This document shows positions 1 to 9,029 of a DNA stretch of 20,350 nt, piece by piece. The position numbers and the translations under genes were made by a program. The notes under the pieces are model-generated. The model saw only the letters and a program-made list of their open reading frames with translations. It was not told where the DNA came from and made no database searches. The DNA is taken from IMG/VR virus record IMGVR_UViG_3300037847_007581, positions 1-20,350 of that record; one strand, written 5' to 3'. How positions within the stretch are numbered: position 1 is the stretch's first letter; each line of letters opens with the position of its first letter. The stretch is from a virus.

Positions 1-570
1 CTATTTCTTCCCAGTTGGTTTTTGGCTTTTCCCAGGTTCCGGCTGCGGCTTTCCCAGCTCTTCCTCAGTTACAGGCTCAGCTTCGTTGTCTTCCGCCATC
101 TGCTCCTGCTGCACAATTTCCCAAATGTCGGCAAACAGCGCTTGGTCCATGGAGCGCGTGTCTTCCATCGACCACTCCGGTTGTGCAAGACGGCTACGAA
201 CCAGGGCGGTTACTGATGCCTCCATGTTGCGTTGGCCTGCATGGGCATACAGTGCAGCCACTTCTTGGATGCTGTCGGCGTGACGCACACGGATTGCCTC
301 GGCTTCGGGCTCAAGTGTTTTGCCTGAAATGGAGTCTTCAATAACTGCGAAAGCTTCGCTAATGGAGATTTTCTCTTGCGTGGCGATCCCGTCGGCGATC
401 TTCGCTCCAAGCACAAAAGAACTCTGCTCTTTGGCAAGAAGCTCAGAGATTGTGGCGCTTTCTCCGACAGTAAGACCCCCGAGAAGCTCGATCTCAAGAA
501 CCCCGCAACGGTTGTTCCCAACCCGGCAAGATGCTTTTTGTGCCGGGGGAACAACGAACGGCAGTGTCAT
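1..570 (-). CDS. Phage protein of unknown function, possible tail assembly chaperone
   Basis: This is a complete 189-residue ORF: ATG at 570, TAG at positions 3-1. Its start overlaps the stop of the 44-residue ORF upstream by four bases (ATGA), so it is probably translated by coupling; no Shine-Dalgarno sequence is visible. The middle contains a LEIELLGGLTVGE segment, a helical region, then an arginine-bearing stretch with RSRLAQPEWSMEDT. The last 35 residues are acidic and then proline/lysine-rich and probably disordered. The general plan (N-terminal strand, helical body, PEWSxEDT-like motif) reminds me of tail-assembly chaperones encoded near tape measure genes. That is a recollection of pattern only, and the gene lies at the far end of the tail module instead of before the tape measure. 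A virion or tail accessory role is a fair guess from position. Confidence 0.75.
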   Translation of the reverse strand: MTLPFVVPPAQKASCRVGNNRCGVLEIELLGGLTVGESATISELLAKEQSSFVLGAKIADGIATQEKISISEAFAVIEDSISGKTLEPEAEAIRVRHADSIQEVAALYAHAGQRNMEASVTALVRSRLAQPEWSMEDTRSMDQALFADIWEIVQQEQMAEDNEAEPVTEEELGKPQPEPGKSQKPTGKK

Positions 571-701
571 GTACGAGACGTGGCAGATGCAACAATCCTA
601 GCGGCTACCCTATTACGCAAGTAGAGGAAGCGATTGACTTGCGTCTGCTCTTTGGCGCGTCCCAGCAGCAGGCTTTCGGTGTAGTTGACAGTTGCAGGCA
701 T
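567..701 (-). CDS. Small hypothetical protein, translationally coupled to the next gene
   Basis: This 44-residue ORF runs from ATG at 701 to TGA at 569-567 and fills the gap between the 612-residue virion protein and the 189-residue protein. It begins MPATVNYTES and contains LLLGRAKEQTQVNRFLYLRN, followed by RVAARIVASATSRT. It is rich in arginine and predicted to be largely helical. Support comes from its exact fit: it starts 18 bases after the upstream stop and its stop overlaps the downstream ATG as ATGA, the same coupling seen at the 244/746-residue junction. I recognise no domain. A small helical partner for the downstream protein is a reasonable inference. Confidence 0.6.
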   Translation of the reverse strand: MPATVNYTESLLLGRAKEQTQVNRFLYLRNRVAARIVASATSRT

Positions 702-718
702 CGGTTTCTAGACCCTAT

Positions 719-2557
719 TCAAAGTATGCCGTAGGCGTCCAGCACATCTAGGAGCGCATAAAGCCGAAGAACTGGGTTGTACTGAGGATATGTGTAGCGT
801 TTAGATTTCATCTCTTCTTCTGTATTAACAGTAAATGCCGTTGGATTGACGTATCTAGATGGATAATTTTCATCACCAATAAAGCTGTGTGTACGCGTAT
901 TGTCGATTAAGTGGGTTGTCTTGCTGTTTCGAAAGTAGTCGTATTGGATGTCGTTTACAAACTGCTGATACCAAAGCATTGTCGGGACAAGCGTTTTCGC
1001 ACCGTTTGAAGGATACGTTCCATCGGGGTTTGGAATGCCAGTGGTGGGCAGTTCAGGGTCTAAAGGCCGCAATGGTGTGCTGCGCTTTAGTTCAGCTTGT
1101 GTAAAACCATTCATGAGATATAGGTTTTTGGAATCCCAAGTAGCGAAGAACCCGGACGACGTCCCAGAGGCGGTGGCATTTGTTATTTCTGATTCCGCCA
1201 AGTTATTACTTCCTGAGAAAGCATGGTCATCGCTGTTCCAGGAATAAGCGGACGGAGGGTTTGGCTGGTTTAAAACACCAAGAAAACTGTCTGTACGTAG
1301 TTTGTGGGAACCGTTCTTAAGTGTTGTGCCCAGATGGTTGAGGTGGGGGAACAGATCTACTGCGCCCTTGTCCAGCATCTGTGGGCTTAGCTGTGGATCG
1401 TATTCCAGAGTTGGGTTCGGGCCAGGGGCTGTTGTGCCTTGAAAAAAGTCGACCGCTACTTGGTGGTCTCGGTAAACCGGATACGCATCAATAAAAATTC
1501 TGCGAATCGAAGAAAGCTCACCTCCAGCGAGACCTTGGATTAAAGCTGTTAATTCGCCTACCTCGGCATTGCGGTAATTGAATTTGCCGAAACGGAACTG
1601 GCTAGGTGCCCCTCCAACACTTTGCTGGAAGGGTCTCAGCGTTTTTGTGATGAATTTTTCGCCCAGTACGTACGTCGTATTTGTTTGAAAAACAGGGCCT
1701 GTCGTACCTGTTGTGGTGACTACCTCACCACCCGAATAGTTTCCGATCGATACAAAAGGATCCAATCGATCTGATTGGGTAATCCTTACTGGGTCTGTGC
1801 TAAACGTGCAAGCACTACCGCTAACTCCGGTGATAGCACGGCCAGGGCCTGCGGTAGTAAAAACGAGCTTTTCACTTCGCCCTGTTTCACGAGTTGTGTA
1901 GTGGGTAGGCAGTCGGTAAACGTTATAGCGTTGGCTTGTTGACAGCGTTCCAGTGTTTTGGCAAACGAAAAAGCCTGACCCTGGCGGTGATTCAACAACT
2001 TGTGGGTCGAAAAGCCCGTCGCCTTTGCTTTTATCGCCAAAAACCCCATAGCCCTGAACTTGCTTCCGGTCAAAATTGTTGCTGTATGTGTACGACGCAA
2101 CGTAAGGAATCGAGACTCCAATTTCGTTTACATGTTTCGGTGTGACCTTTAGGTATTCAGTTGTTTGCCATTGGGAGGGTGTCGGTGTTAGCTGGATGTA
2201 GACAAACCGGTAGTTTTCAAAGCCTTTTTGTCTGATCTTCTGTAGCCAATGGTTGTAGGTTGAGGCGTCAGGGTGTTCTTCGAAACCAAGGCACACGTAA
2301 AGGAAGCCGCCGCCACGGAAAGCGGCTGGTTCATCCTTGACACGCTCCAGCTCGGTTAAGTCGTAGTTGCGCGGGTCTCCTGTTGCGGTGCGATCCTCCG
2401 ATTTGAGTTTTTCGTCCTTGGCTGCAAGCGCGTCAAGCTCCACCCGTTGGTAGTACCGGCCGTTGACGCCGTTGAAACGGTTGTTTTCTTGCTGACGTTG
2501 GTTTGCGCGGACCAGGGCATCATCACCAAAGTCGATGTTGACGTTGGTAGGTGCCAT
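719..2557 (-). CDS. Probable virion/tail structural protein, 612 residues
   Basis: This complete ORF has its ATG at 2557 and TGA at 721-719. It lies four bases after the stop of the 133-residue gene (TAA ACCA ATG), so it very probably belongs to the same transcript. The N-terminus is charged and helical (about residues 1-80); the bulk is rich in T, S, G, Y and aromatic residues in short beta-like stretches, typical of tail or fibre proteins. I see no signal peptide, membrane segment, collagen-like repeat or catalytic motif. I do not recognise the family. Its place after the tail-tip protein and two small beta-rich proteins suggests an adsorption-apparatus or baseplate component, but this is inferred from position and composition only. 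Confidence 0.8.
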   Translation of the reverse strand: MAPTNVNIDFGDDALVRANQRQQENNRFNGVNGRYYQRVELDALAAKDEKLKSEDRTATGDPRNYDLTELERVKDEPAAFRGGGFLYVCLGFEEHPDASTYNHWLQKIRQKGFENYRFVYIQLTPTPSQWQTTEYLKVTPKHVNEIGVSIPYVASYTYSNNFDRKQVQGYGVFGDKSKGDGLFDPQVVESPPGSGFFVCQNTGTLSTSQRYNVYRLPTHYTTRETGRSEKLVFTTAGPGRAITGVSGSACTFSTDPVRITQSDRLDPFVSIGNYSGGEVVTTTGTTGPVFQTNTTYVLGEKFITKTLRPFQQSVGGAPSQFRFGKFNYRNAEVGELTALIQGLAGGELSSIRRIFIDAYPVYRDHQVAVDFFQGTTAPGPNPTLEYDPQLSPQMLDKGAVDLFPHLNHLGTTLKNGSHKLRTDSFLGVLNQPNPPSAYSWNSDDHAFSGSNNLAESEITNATASGTSSGFFATWDSKNLYLMNGFTQAELKRSTPLRPLDPELPTTGIPNPDGTYPSNGAKTLVPTMLWYQQFVNDIQYDYFRNSKTTHLIDNTRTHSFIGDENYPSRYVNPTAFTVNTEEEMKSKRYTYPQYNPVLRLYALLDVLDAYGIL

Positions 2558-2561
2558 TGGT

Positions 2562-2963
2562 TTAGTCGTCGGTGATCAGGGAAAGCTGGTAGGTCTGGGT
2601 TTGGCCGGCGGATAAAGCGATGTTGGGACTCTCTTGGATCTCGCTGTGGATATTCGTCTCGCCGTCGATGAAAAGAATCACACGGTCGTAGCTGTAGGCA
2701 GAAGTAGCCGTAAAGCTGGCGTTGATCGTGGGCAAGATATAGCGGCCCGTACCAGTGTCGTAGCTGCCTGTTGCGATGGTGGCTGAAAACCGAACATACC
2801 CGCTGCCGCTTTGCTCGACAGTTTGCCAGTTGGCAACAGTGCTTTCGGCTGTAAAGCCGCTGCTTCCAACAGAGCACAGCATGACTTTCAAAGTCTTGCC
2901 TTCGTAAGCTTCGACAGCCAGACGCTGAAGCTCTTTCGTACTGATCGTAGTGGTCTGTGCCAT
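2562..2963 (-). CDS. Probable small virion protein, 133 residues
   Basis: The ORF starts at ATG 2963, three bases after the preceding stop, with AAGG about eight bases upstream (AAGGTTTAACTC ATG). Residues 1-30 form a helix-like segment (STKELQRLAVEAYEGKT). The rest alternates hydrophobic and polar residues with many T, S, G and Y, including GRYILPTINASF and YDRVILFIDGE, suggesting a beta-sandwich. No domain is recognised. Its tight spacing on both sides and its position between tail-tip and large virion genes point to a minor tail or fibre-associated protein. Function is inferred from context alone. Confidence 0.75.
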   Translation of the reverse strand: MAQTTTISTKELQRLAVEAYEGKTLKVMLCSVGSSGFTAESTVANWQTVEQSGSGYVRFSATIATGSYDTGTGRYILPTINASFTATSAYSYDRVILFIDGETNIHSEIQESPNIALSAGQTQTYQLSLITDD

Positions 2964-2966
2964 GAG

Positions 2967-3398
2967 TTAAACCTTGTTGATCCGAATAATGTGGTCGGTC
3001 GAATCCCAGATAATCCGAAAATCGTTTCCAGCGGTCGCCGTCAACGTCCCACCGAAATCAATCACAAATAAAGGTATCTGGCCTAGCAGACTTGAATAAT
3101 TCATCACAAGGGCGTGCGTAGCGCTAATACCGCTGCCACTTGCAGTCCAAACCACGTCATCTGCATCCAAAGTACCGTCGTCTGTACTAACAATGCCCGA
3201 TGATGTGTTTTGTAGAAATGCCCCACCTTGGGTGTACCCGTTAGCTGTGGATAGCTCCGTAAACGTCATTCCGCTTAGCGTGGTGTCTGCAGCGTTAAAA
3301 GTCAATGCTGAGCACAGCTGTACCGCAGTGTCAAAGGCTTGGGCACTACCAAAAGCCAATACTGACGCCGTATGGTTATAGACGCTGACTGTGGCCAT
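2967..3398 (-). CDS. Probable small virion protein, 143 residues
   Basis: This complete ORF has its ATG at 3398 and its stop three bases before the next ATG. The protein begins MATVSVYNHTASVLAFGSAQ and is rich in A, T, S and G with regular short hydrophobic strands. It contains TFNAADTTLSGMTF, DGTLDADDVVWTASGSGIS and FVIDFGGTLTATAGNDFRI, a composition typical of beta-structured phage fibre or decoration proteins. No motif gives a precise family. It is separated by 22 bases from the tail-tip gene and shares its direction. I assign it to the tail-tip module on position, with the exact role unknown. Confidence 0.75.
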   Translation of the reverse strand: MATVSVYNHTASVLAFGSAQAFDTAVQLCSALTFNAADTTLSGMTFTELSTANGYTQGGAFLQNTSSGIVSTDDGTLDADDVVWTASGSGISATHALVMNYSSLLGQIPLFVIDFGGTLTATAGNDFRIIWDSTDHIIRINKV

Positions 3399-3420
3399 AA
3401 CACGCCCGGTTTTTCTTAGT

Positions 3421-5661
3421 CTATGTCGTAGTAATAGTAGGAGTTGGGACGGTTAGCGTAAAGACTGGAGTAGGAACGTTGACTGAAGGCGGAGCTGTCT
3501 GAATTGCTGGTACAGGCACAACCAGTTGGAATGTTGGGGTAGTCGCAGCGACAGAGGTAACAAGGACTAAGCGGGTTTTTACGCTGAGAGATACCGAAGT
3601 TTGAGACGTTAAGGCGTACGGGTAGCTAGTAACAGTGACCCCTGTTTTGACTGTTGGGGCTAGCGAAAGACTGACGTTATACGCTGGGACAGTATTGGTT
3701 ACTGTCATCTGGCCGCTGACAACAGGTGGGGTGGTCGGAAGTGTGACAACACCCGGGGCAACTGGGAACCATGTCGTTCCAGTGCCGCCAACAGCACCCC
3801 AAAAAATAAGGTCGCTTGAAATGACGATGCCTTCGTCGTTCATCGTCCAGCTCAATCCGTTGTTGCGGTAGAGCGCACTGATGCCGCCCTCCTGCAAAAC
3901 AATTGGGTCGAAGGGGTTATTAGGGATAGTTTCAGGGCTGGTTTGGATGTTCATGCCCACCCGGTTGCCTATAAACAAACGGTTTTGCACGATTCCGTAA
4001 GTACGCGCTTTGGATTTTGCGTCGGAACGCGCCATCACATAGGCCGAGCCACTCTTCGTGTAGTAATCGTTGGCGTTGTACGGCATCGTGAATTCGATGC
4101 GGCGTTGAGCGGTTGGACTGCCTTGGGCCAACACCATCTCTGCAGACTCGCTATACCCCTCGCCTAGTTCGTCACGGCTAAAGGCTGAAGGATTAGGAAG
4201 CAGCTGGCCGGTGTTGTTGCTCCGTTCTGTATTGATGGTGGTATCCAACAGGTACAAGCCCGTCATTGCAAACTCGACGAAGTCGGCAACTTCGGTTGCT
4301 GAGGCAAAACTGCCCCTCGATTCAGCAATGGTTTGTTGGCCGCTAAGTGTCTTCATCCATGGGCCAAACCTCTTGGTAATCCGTTTGACGTAAGAGTGCG
4401 GTGGGATGTCGATCGTTCCAGTGGTGGTTGCACGCTGGGTTTCGACAACGATTTTTTCGTCGATGTACTCGACACCTGCACGAACTGGAATGACGTAGTC
4501 AGCTGGATTGACGCTGAAGACAAGTGGCAAGCTGACTGTGCCGAGGGCATGGGTCCAGCTTTTGTAGCGGGTGACTTCACGGAGAATCTCTTCGCCGCGA
4601 ACGTTGTAGGTGACCTTTTCCTCTTGGCGGCTTGTGATCAGCTGGTTTGAAACCGTCAACCCATTGCGCAAAAACTCGCTGACGATCGCTCCAGCGACTG
4701 CTACCAGTGATGCTTCTTCGGTGACTGTGCGGCTTGAGATTCGACGAGCCTCAGCGATTGTGCCGAAAGGCAGGACGTTGGAATCTGGTTGGGTTACCTC
4801 AGTTGTGATCTGGATTGAAGGGAAGTTGATTGTGACGTTGTTGCCAAGCGCGTTGGTGTAGCGGACGGGGATAACCGTGCGGTTTTCGCTGACTGACTGC
4901 GTGAAGTTGGAGTAGAGAGATCCGCCAAGTGCACCACTTGGGGCGTTATCGCCATCGTTTTGGTCTGAGCGCCAGCCGCTGTAGCGAACAGTTACTGCGT
5001 CTCCAGGCAGTTCACCGGAGTTGATCTCGCCGATGTCGATTAAATCGTTCTTGTCAATAACCGTTGCCGTGCCACCCGCTTGGGGGAGGTACACAACTTG
5101 CAAGACCTCGTTTTGGTCGAGATAGCCGAAGTAAGACTCGGAGACCAGCAAGTCTGAGAGGATCGAGACGTAGCCGCTCGAAAAATCAAACGTCTCGAAT
5201 TGGGTGAAGCGGTTGGTAAGCGGGTTGCTGCTAGCTGTTATGCCAATCTCGGTGAGACACTGATTCATCAATGAGCTGGCTTTGAAGTGCAGTGGCGCAC
5301 GTTCTGCGTCAGCTTCAGTCAGGCTGCTATTGGACGGATCGTCAAAAAGTGTCCAGTCGACTGGCTCCTTGACGTCTTCCATGTAGGTGAGCTTGCAGCC
5401 CAGCTCTACCTTGGTGGTTCGGCGGTATGGGTCGGCAAAGCTGCTTAGAACACGCAGCTTGCGCGGAAAGGTGTAGGTCGTTCCACCTTTTGTGTAGGTG
5501 AAGGTGACGGCAGTGCCGATCGCAGGCGCACTCAGGCCAGTGATTTCGACGCTGCCTCGGGTTTTTACTAGACCTGACTGTTGGATGTAGTCGTCGTTGA
5601 CGCTTGCATTGATCAGTGTTCCTAAAGAACAGGTGACTGTTGCACGAATATCTACCGTCAT
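3421..5661 (-). CDS. Large tail-tip / baseplate hub-like protein, 746 residues
   Basis: ATG at 5661 overlaps the stop of the 244-residue gene by four bases (ATGA), indicating coupled translation. The N-terminus (MTVDIRATVTCSLGTLINAS) carries a small beta domain with GSVEITG and PRKLRVLSSFADPYRRTTKVELGCKL. A long middle region includes FDFSSGYVSILSDLLVSESYFGYLDQNEVLQV and LPGDAVTVRYSGW. These features, plus its place after the distal-tail-like gene, suggest a tail-tip hub that organises the end of the tail tube. From about residue 636 the protein changes to a V/P/T-rich, low-complexity tail with repeated PTP- and PVP-type units, possibly a flexible adhesin-like extension. The hub role follows from gene order in siphoviruses and general composition; no catalytic motif was seen. 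Confidence 0.82.
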   Translation of the reverse strand: MTVDIRATVTCSLGTLINASVNDDYIQQSGLVKTRGSVEITGLSAPAIGTAVTFTYTKGGTTYTFPRKLRVLSSFADPYRRTTKVELGCKLTYMEDVKEPVDWTLFDDPSNSSLTEADAERAPLHFKASSLMNQCLTEIGITASSNPLTNRFTQFETFDFSSGYVSILSDLLVSESYFGYLDQNEVLQVVYLPQAGGTATVIDKNDLIDIGEINSGELPGDAVTVRYSGWRSDQNDGDNAPSGALGGSLYSNFTQSVSENRTVIPVRYTNALGNNVTINFPSIQITTEVTQPDSNVLPFGTIAEARRISSRTVTEEASLVAVAGAIVSEFLRNGLTVSNQLITSRQEEKVTYNVRGEEILREVTRYKSWTHALGTVSLPLVFSVNPADYVIPVRAGVEYIDEKIVVETQRATTTGTIDIPPHSYVKRITKRFGPWMKTLSGQQTIAESRGSFASATEVADFVEFAMTGLYLLDTTINTERSNNTGQLLPNPSAFSRDELGEGYSESAEMVLAQGSPTAQRRIEFTMPYNANDYYTKSGSAYVMARSDAKSKARTYGIVQNRLFIGNRVGMNIQTSPETIPNNPFDPIVLQEGGISALYRNNGLSWTMNDEGIVISSDLIFWGAVGGTGTTWFPVAPGVVTLPTTPPVVSGQMTVTNTVPAYNVSLSLAPTVKTGVTVTSYPYALTSQTSVSLSVKTRLVLVTSVAATTPTFQLVVPVPAIQTAPPSVNVPTPVFTLTVPTPTITTT

Positions 5662-6392
5662 CGCACCTGGCCGAGGGTGACAGACACAGTGTAAATATCA
5701 CTCCTAGCACCACTCACAATTCGAGCTTCTGCAGAGGCAGTAGGCGCACTAATTGGGAAGTAAGTACCAACCGCTGGGACGCTGGCAATCGTTGTTTCGT
5801 ACCAGCTCTGGATTGCAGTCCAGCCTGCTGAATCGGTTTCGCCTTCGACGTTGCGGATCTTGGTAGCGGTAAGTGGGCCGGTTATGTAACTGACCCCTGT
5901 AGTAGTTAGAGCCATTGATGGCGTGTCCTGGTAAGTCTCCATTGGACGAAGAAGATCCAGGGTTGTCGTTCCAAGCGTGACGGTGCCGAAGTAGAAACGG
6001 TTGGATTTGTTGATGCGGTTGCTGTTGCGGAGAACTTCAAGCGCCTGTGCAGCATCAACAAGCAGAACGCTGGCTTGTATGTAGTTTCCGGCTTGCTCGC
6101 CCTGTGGGGGTTCGGCGAACCAGCACGCAATACCGGCCCAGGTAACACCGTTAGCCGCACCGCTGTAGCTGACGGTTGTGCCGATACTGCCGCTGCTCAG
6201 TGTGTCTGGGTCGAGGATGCGTGCGTTGCGCCAGGTGTCGTAAACGCTCAGCAGGGATTGCCATTGCGTGCTGCTCAATAGGCCGCTAATCCGCCAGGTT
6301 CTTGCGGTCAGACCTTGACGACCTTCGCCTTCGTACCCAAGGGGTTGGGCCAGCAGGGTGGTGCAAGTAAACGCGCCGATGGAGAAAGTCAT
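5658..6392 (-). CDS. Distal tail-like protein, 244 residues
   Basis: ATG at 6392 shares one base with the tape measure stop (TAATG), and the gene's own stop overlaps the next ATG. The three genes therefore form a coupled block. The protein starts MTFSIGAFTCTTLLAQPLGYEGEGRQGLTA, followed by TWRISGLLSSTQWQSLLSVYDTWRNARI, a layout I associate with distal tail proteins that sit between tube and tip. The remainder is beta-rich with few charged residues. In siphophages the gene immediately after the tape measure normally encodes the distal tail protein (Dit), and the size fits. The assignment rests on position more than on sequence motifs. Confidence 0.8.
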   Translation of the reverse strand: MTFSIGAFTCTTLLAQPLGYEGEGRQGLTARTWRISGLLSSTQWQSLLSVYDTWRNARILDPDTLSSGSIGTTVSYSGAANGVTWAGIACWFAEPPQGEQAGNYIQASVLLVDAAQALEVLRNSNRINKSNRFYFGTVTLGTTTLDLLRPMETYQDTPSMALTTTGVSYITGPLTATKIRNVEGETDSAGWTAIQSWYETTIASVPAVGTYFPISAPTASAEARIVSGARSDIYTVSVTLGQVR

Positions 6393-9019
6393 TAGGAACC
6401 TCGGTTGATAGCGCCGACTGTGCTTGTAGAAACGGCTGCTTGGCCTGAAACAAAGACGTTTACAGGCTCTTTAGCTGCTAGAGCTTGCTGTGCAGCTGTA
6501 TTCTCCCGAATTGCTTGCTGCAGTTCATCTTCGGCTTGGTTGAAGCTTTCGACGAAGTTGGCTACCGCAAAGAGACGTTCCGGGGTTGAAATATCAACGC
6601 CGCCGCGCAGCAATCCACGCCGCTCACCAGAAGCGATGGATGCCCTGGCTCGTGCCAGCTCTTGCTCACGGAATTGCGGGGAGAGGAACTCGAAACCTCC
6701 GCGCAGAACACTCGAAATTGACTGCTGGGCTCCTTTTAGACGTTCAGCAGCGGTCGTGGCGTTACGCACCAGGGCTGCTCCGCCTTCTTGATAGGCAGTC
6801 AGAACATTTGCGTTTGCCGCTTCAACGCTCTGAACTAAGGCATCAATACGGTTTGTGTCTCGCTCCGGTGGAGGCTTAGCTAGTTCAGCGTTCAGCTGGT
6901 TCTGCGCTTCTTTTAGGTCTCTAATTTTCTCCTCTTGCTTAACTCTGTTCTGAATTGTGATGGCCAGTGTTTTTTGGCCGTTGGCTTCAGCTACAGCAAC
7001 CTTTTCAGCTGCTTCACCGCGTGCTTTTATGCCTGCAATAGCAGAAGCTGCTTGACGACGTTCCCTGTTCTCGTTCTCAACTAATAAATCTTGCTTTGCT
7101 TTAATTTGTGCTGCCTCAAGATCAAAACGGTCTTTGATAGCCGCTTTTTCTATTTCAGTAGCGCTTCCGGACAATGCTTGCGTATCTTGCAGTTTCTGTA
7201 AAAGAGCAATACGTTTTTGAAGTCTTAAAGAAAGTTCTCTGTTATTTTGTATGTTTGAAATAGCTAAAGCCTTATTGAGTTTCTGTATTCGTTGAAAACG
7301 TTGGTTTGCTTCGTTTTGCTTTTCTTGGGCTCTTATTGCTTTTTGCTTGCTTTCTGCAATCTGTTCGTCAGTTGGTGTCCTATCAAAAACGGCTCCAGCA
7401 AGACCTCCTCTAGTTTCTATTAAGGCACGCGCAGGCGCAGCACCAGCTCCTCCAGTTGCAAGTCCTACACCAGCAACAACAATATTTTTTAAAGTGTCTT
7501 TTTCAGCTTTAAAGCGATCTCTTTCTCTTGGCTGGTCTCCTCCCGGGGCAGGCGCAAGTGCTCTGTTTAATATCTCTAAAAACTTATTGAGCGGGCCAGC
7601 GATGAAACCGCCGACTGTTACTGACAGTTGAGCAAAATTTCGGTTTAGTCGATCAAACGTGTCAGCAATGTTTGCTGCTTGTAAACCTCCAAAAGCAGTA
7701 GCAAGGTCTTTTTGAATAAGCGCGGATGCTTCAGCCGCTCTACCTGTGCTAATTAAAGCTTCGATCTGCTTTTCAAGAGAGCGTGATGAGATAAGACCTT
7801 CTTGGGAAAGCGTTTGAAAACTTTTTATTGGAGAATCAAAAGCCTTACTTAGAGTTTCAACTTTTCTGATAGAGGCATCAACTTGGGTGCCAAGAGCCGT
7901 TCCAGCGATGCTTAAGGCAAACCCGGCTTGACCTCCTGCCAAACCGCCGAGTAAACCGCCAAGTGCACCGCCGCCTGCAGCACCAACACCTTGACCGAAC
8001 AGAAGTGGGAAGCCGCCGCCGATTAACGCGGATGAAGCAATGTCGCGTCGACGCGCACGACGTTGTTCAAGACGCTGAGTAGCCCGTCTGGCCTCAGCAC
8101 GTCTTTCTCGGCGGAGTCTTGCACTTTCTCTTTCGGCCTGTTTTGTTCTTCTTTCTCGTTCTTTTAACCTTCTCTGATAGTTTCTATTGCCTTCTTTCAT
8201 CGCCTGATCCATCAGACGATTTTGATCCTCAATGTATTTTGGTGAACCTGGTGTATTCCTATCGCCTCTAATTGGAGAACGCGCTGCGTTCTTCAAGATT
8301 TCGTTCTGTTCTCTTTGCGTAATCCTTAGTTTTTCTTGTGCTTTTCTAACAGATAACGTAAGTTGCCTAGTAACCTGTTTAAAAGATCCAAACTGTCTTT
8401 TTGCTTGGGCTGTAGTTGCTCTTCCTAACTGCTCTCGTAACTTAGAAACATCTACACCCTGCTCTTCAAGCCTGGTAATTTTTTTGGCAAGGTCAAATCG
8501 CTTTTCTTGTGCTGCAATTATTGCGTTTAAATCTTCTCTTTGGCCGCCTTGGGCTACGGCGCGTGTGACAAACCTAGGGCTTCCGACCTCGCGCACACTT
8601 CCTGCAAGAGGAGCGCGACCCAGTCCTCTAGCGCTGAGTACAACAGACTTTTGGGCCTTGTCTGTTTTTTCTAGCGTTTTAAGAAGGTCTTTTGCCGTTC
8701 GGTTGTGGGCTCTTGCTGTTTCAAGACGGCCTTTATCTGTAGCTGCAGAAGCTCGTTTAACGGCAGATAAAGCCTCAGCTGTATTTAGCCCTTGTCCCTC
8801 TAATTTTCTGATTTGATCGCCTAAACGGCGAGTAATCGCCATTGTTGCAGCACGGCGATCTTCAAGTCTTTTCTTCGCTAACTCAGCACGATTACTGCTT
8901 GGAGTTCCTTTTGCAGTAACACCCTTGATTTTTTGGCGTGCTTCTTTAAGACCGGCGACTAGCGCAGTATCATCTACGTCGAGATAAAGTACGGCCTTGC
9001 CTAGATTCTGATCTGCCAC
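6392..9019 (-). CDS. Tail tape measure protein
   Basis: The 875-residue protein begins with GTG at 9019, preceded by AGGAAG ten bases upstream (9035-9030). Residues 1-320 are charged and helical. An arginine/glutamate-dense stretch (about 283-326) is followed by a glycine/alanine-rich hydrophobic segment at about 330-385 (GGGALGGLLGGLAGGQAGF), the usual position of a tape measure's membrane-active region. Residues about 550-770 are again a long coiled coil. This helix / hydrophobic patch / helix plan and its length identify a tape measure, which sets tail length and enters the host envelope on ejection. At the family rule of roughly 0.15 nm per residue the tail would be near 130 nm. No lysozyme or peptidase motif is obvious. 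Much of the gene is visibly more A+T-rich than its neighbours. Confidence 0.92.
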   Translation of the reverse strand: MADQNLGKAVLYLDVDDTALVAGLKEARQKIKGVTAKGTPSSNRAELAKKRLEDRRAATMAITRRLGDQIRKLEGQGLNTAEALSAVKRASAATDKGRLETARAHNRTAKDLLKTLEKTDKAQKSVVLSARGLGRAPLAGSVREVGSPRFVTRAVAQGGQREDLNAIIAAQEKRFDLAKKITRLEEQGVDVSKLREQLGRATTAQAKRQFGSFKQVTRQLTLSVRKAQEKLRITQREQNEILKNAARSPIRGDRNTPGSPKYIEDQNRLMDQAMKEGNRNYQRRLKERERRTKQAERESARLRRERRAEARRATQRLEQRRARRRDIASSALIGGGFPLLFGQGVGAAGGGALGGLLGGLAGGQAGFALSIAGTALGTQVDASIRKVETLSKAFDSPIKSFQTLSQEGLISSRSLEKQIEALISTGRAAEASALIQKDLATAFGGLQAANIADTFDRLNRNFAQLSVTVGGFIAGPLNKFLEILNRALAPAPGGDQPRERDRFKAEKDTLKNIVVAGVGLATGGAGAAPARALIETRGGLAGAVFDRTPTDEQIAESKQKAIRAQEKQNEANQRFQRIQKLNKALAISNIQNNRELSLRLQKRIALLQKLQDTQALSGSATEIEKAAIKDRFDLEAAQIKAKQDLLVENENRERRQAASAIAGIKARGEAAEKVAVAEANGQKTLAITIQNRVKQEEKIRDLKEAQNQLNAELAKPPPERDTNRIDALVQSVEAANANVLTAYQEGGAALVRNATTAAERLKGAQQSISSVLRGGFEFLSPQFREQELARARASIASGERRGLLRGGVDISTPERLFAVANFVESFNQAEDELQQAIRENTAAQQALAAKEPVNVFVSGQAAVSTSTVGAINRGS

Positions 9020-9029
9020 GTCAGCTAAG

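Noticed and set aside
8232-8816. 194-codon plus-strand open frame opposite the tape measure
   Set aside because: Composition rich in S, C, F and L results from antisense reading of a coiled-coil gene; no start signal and no neighbours on that strand.
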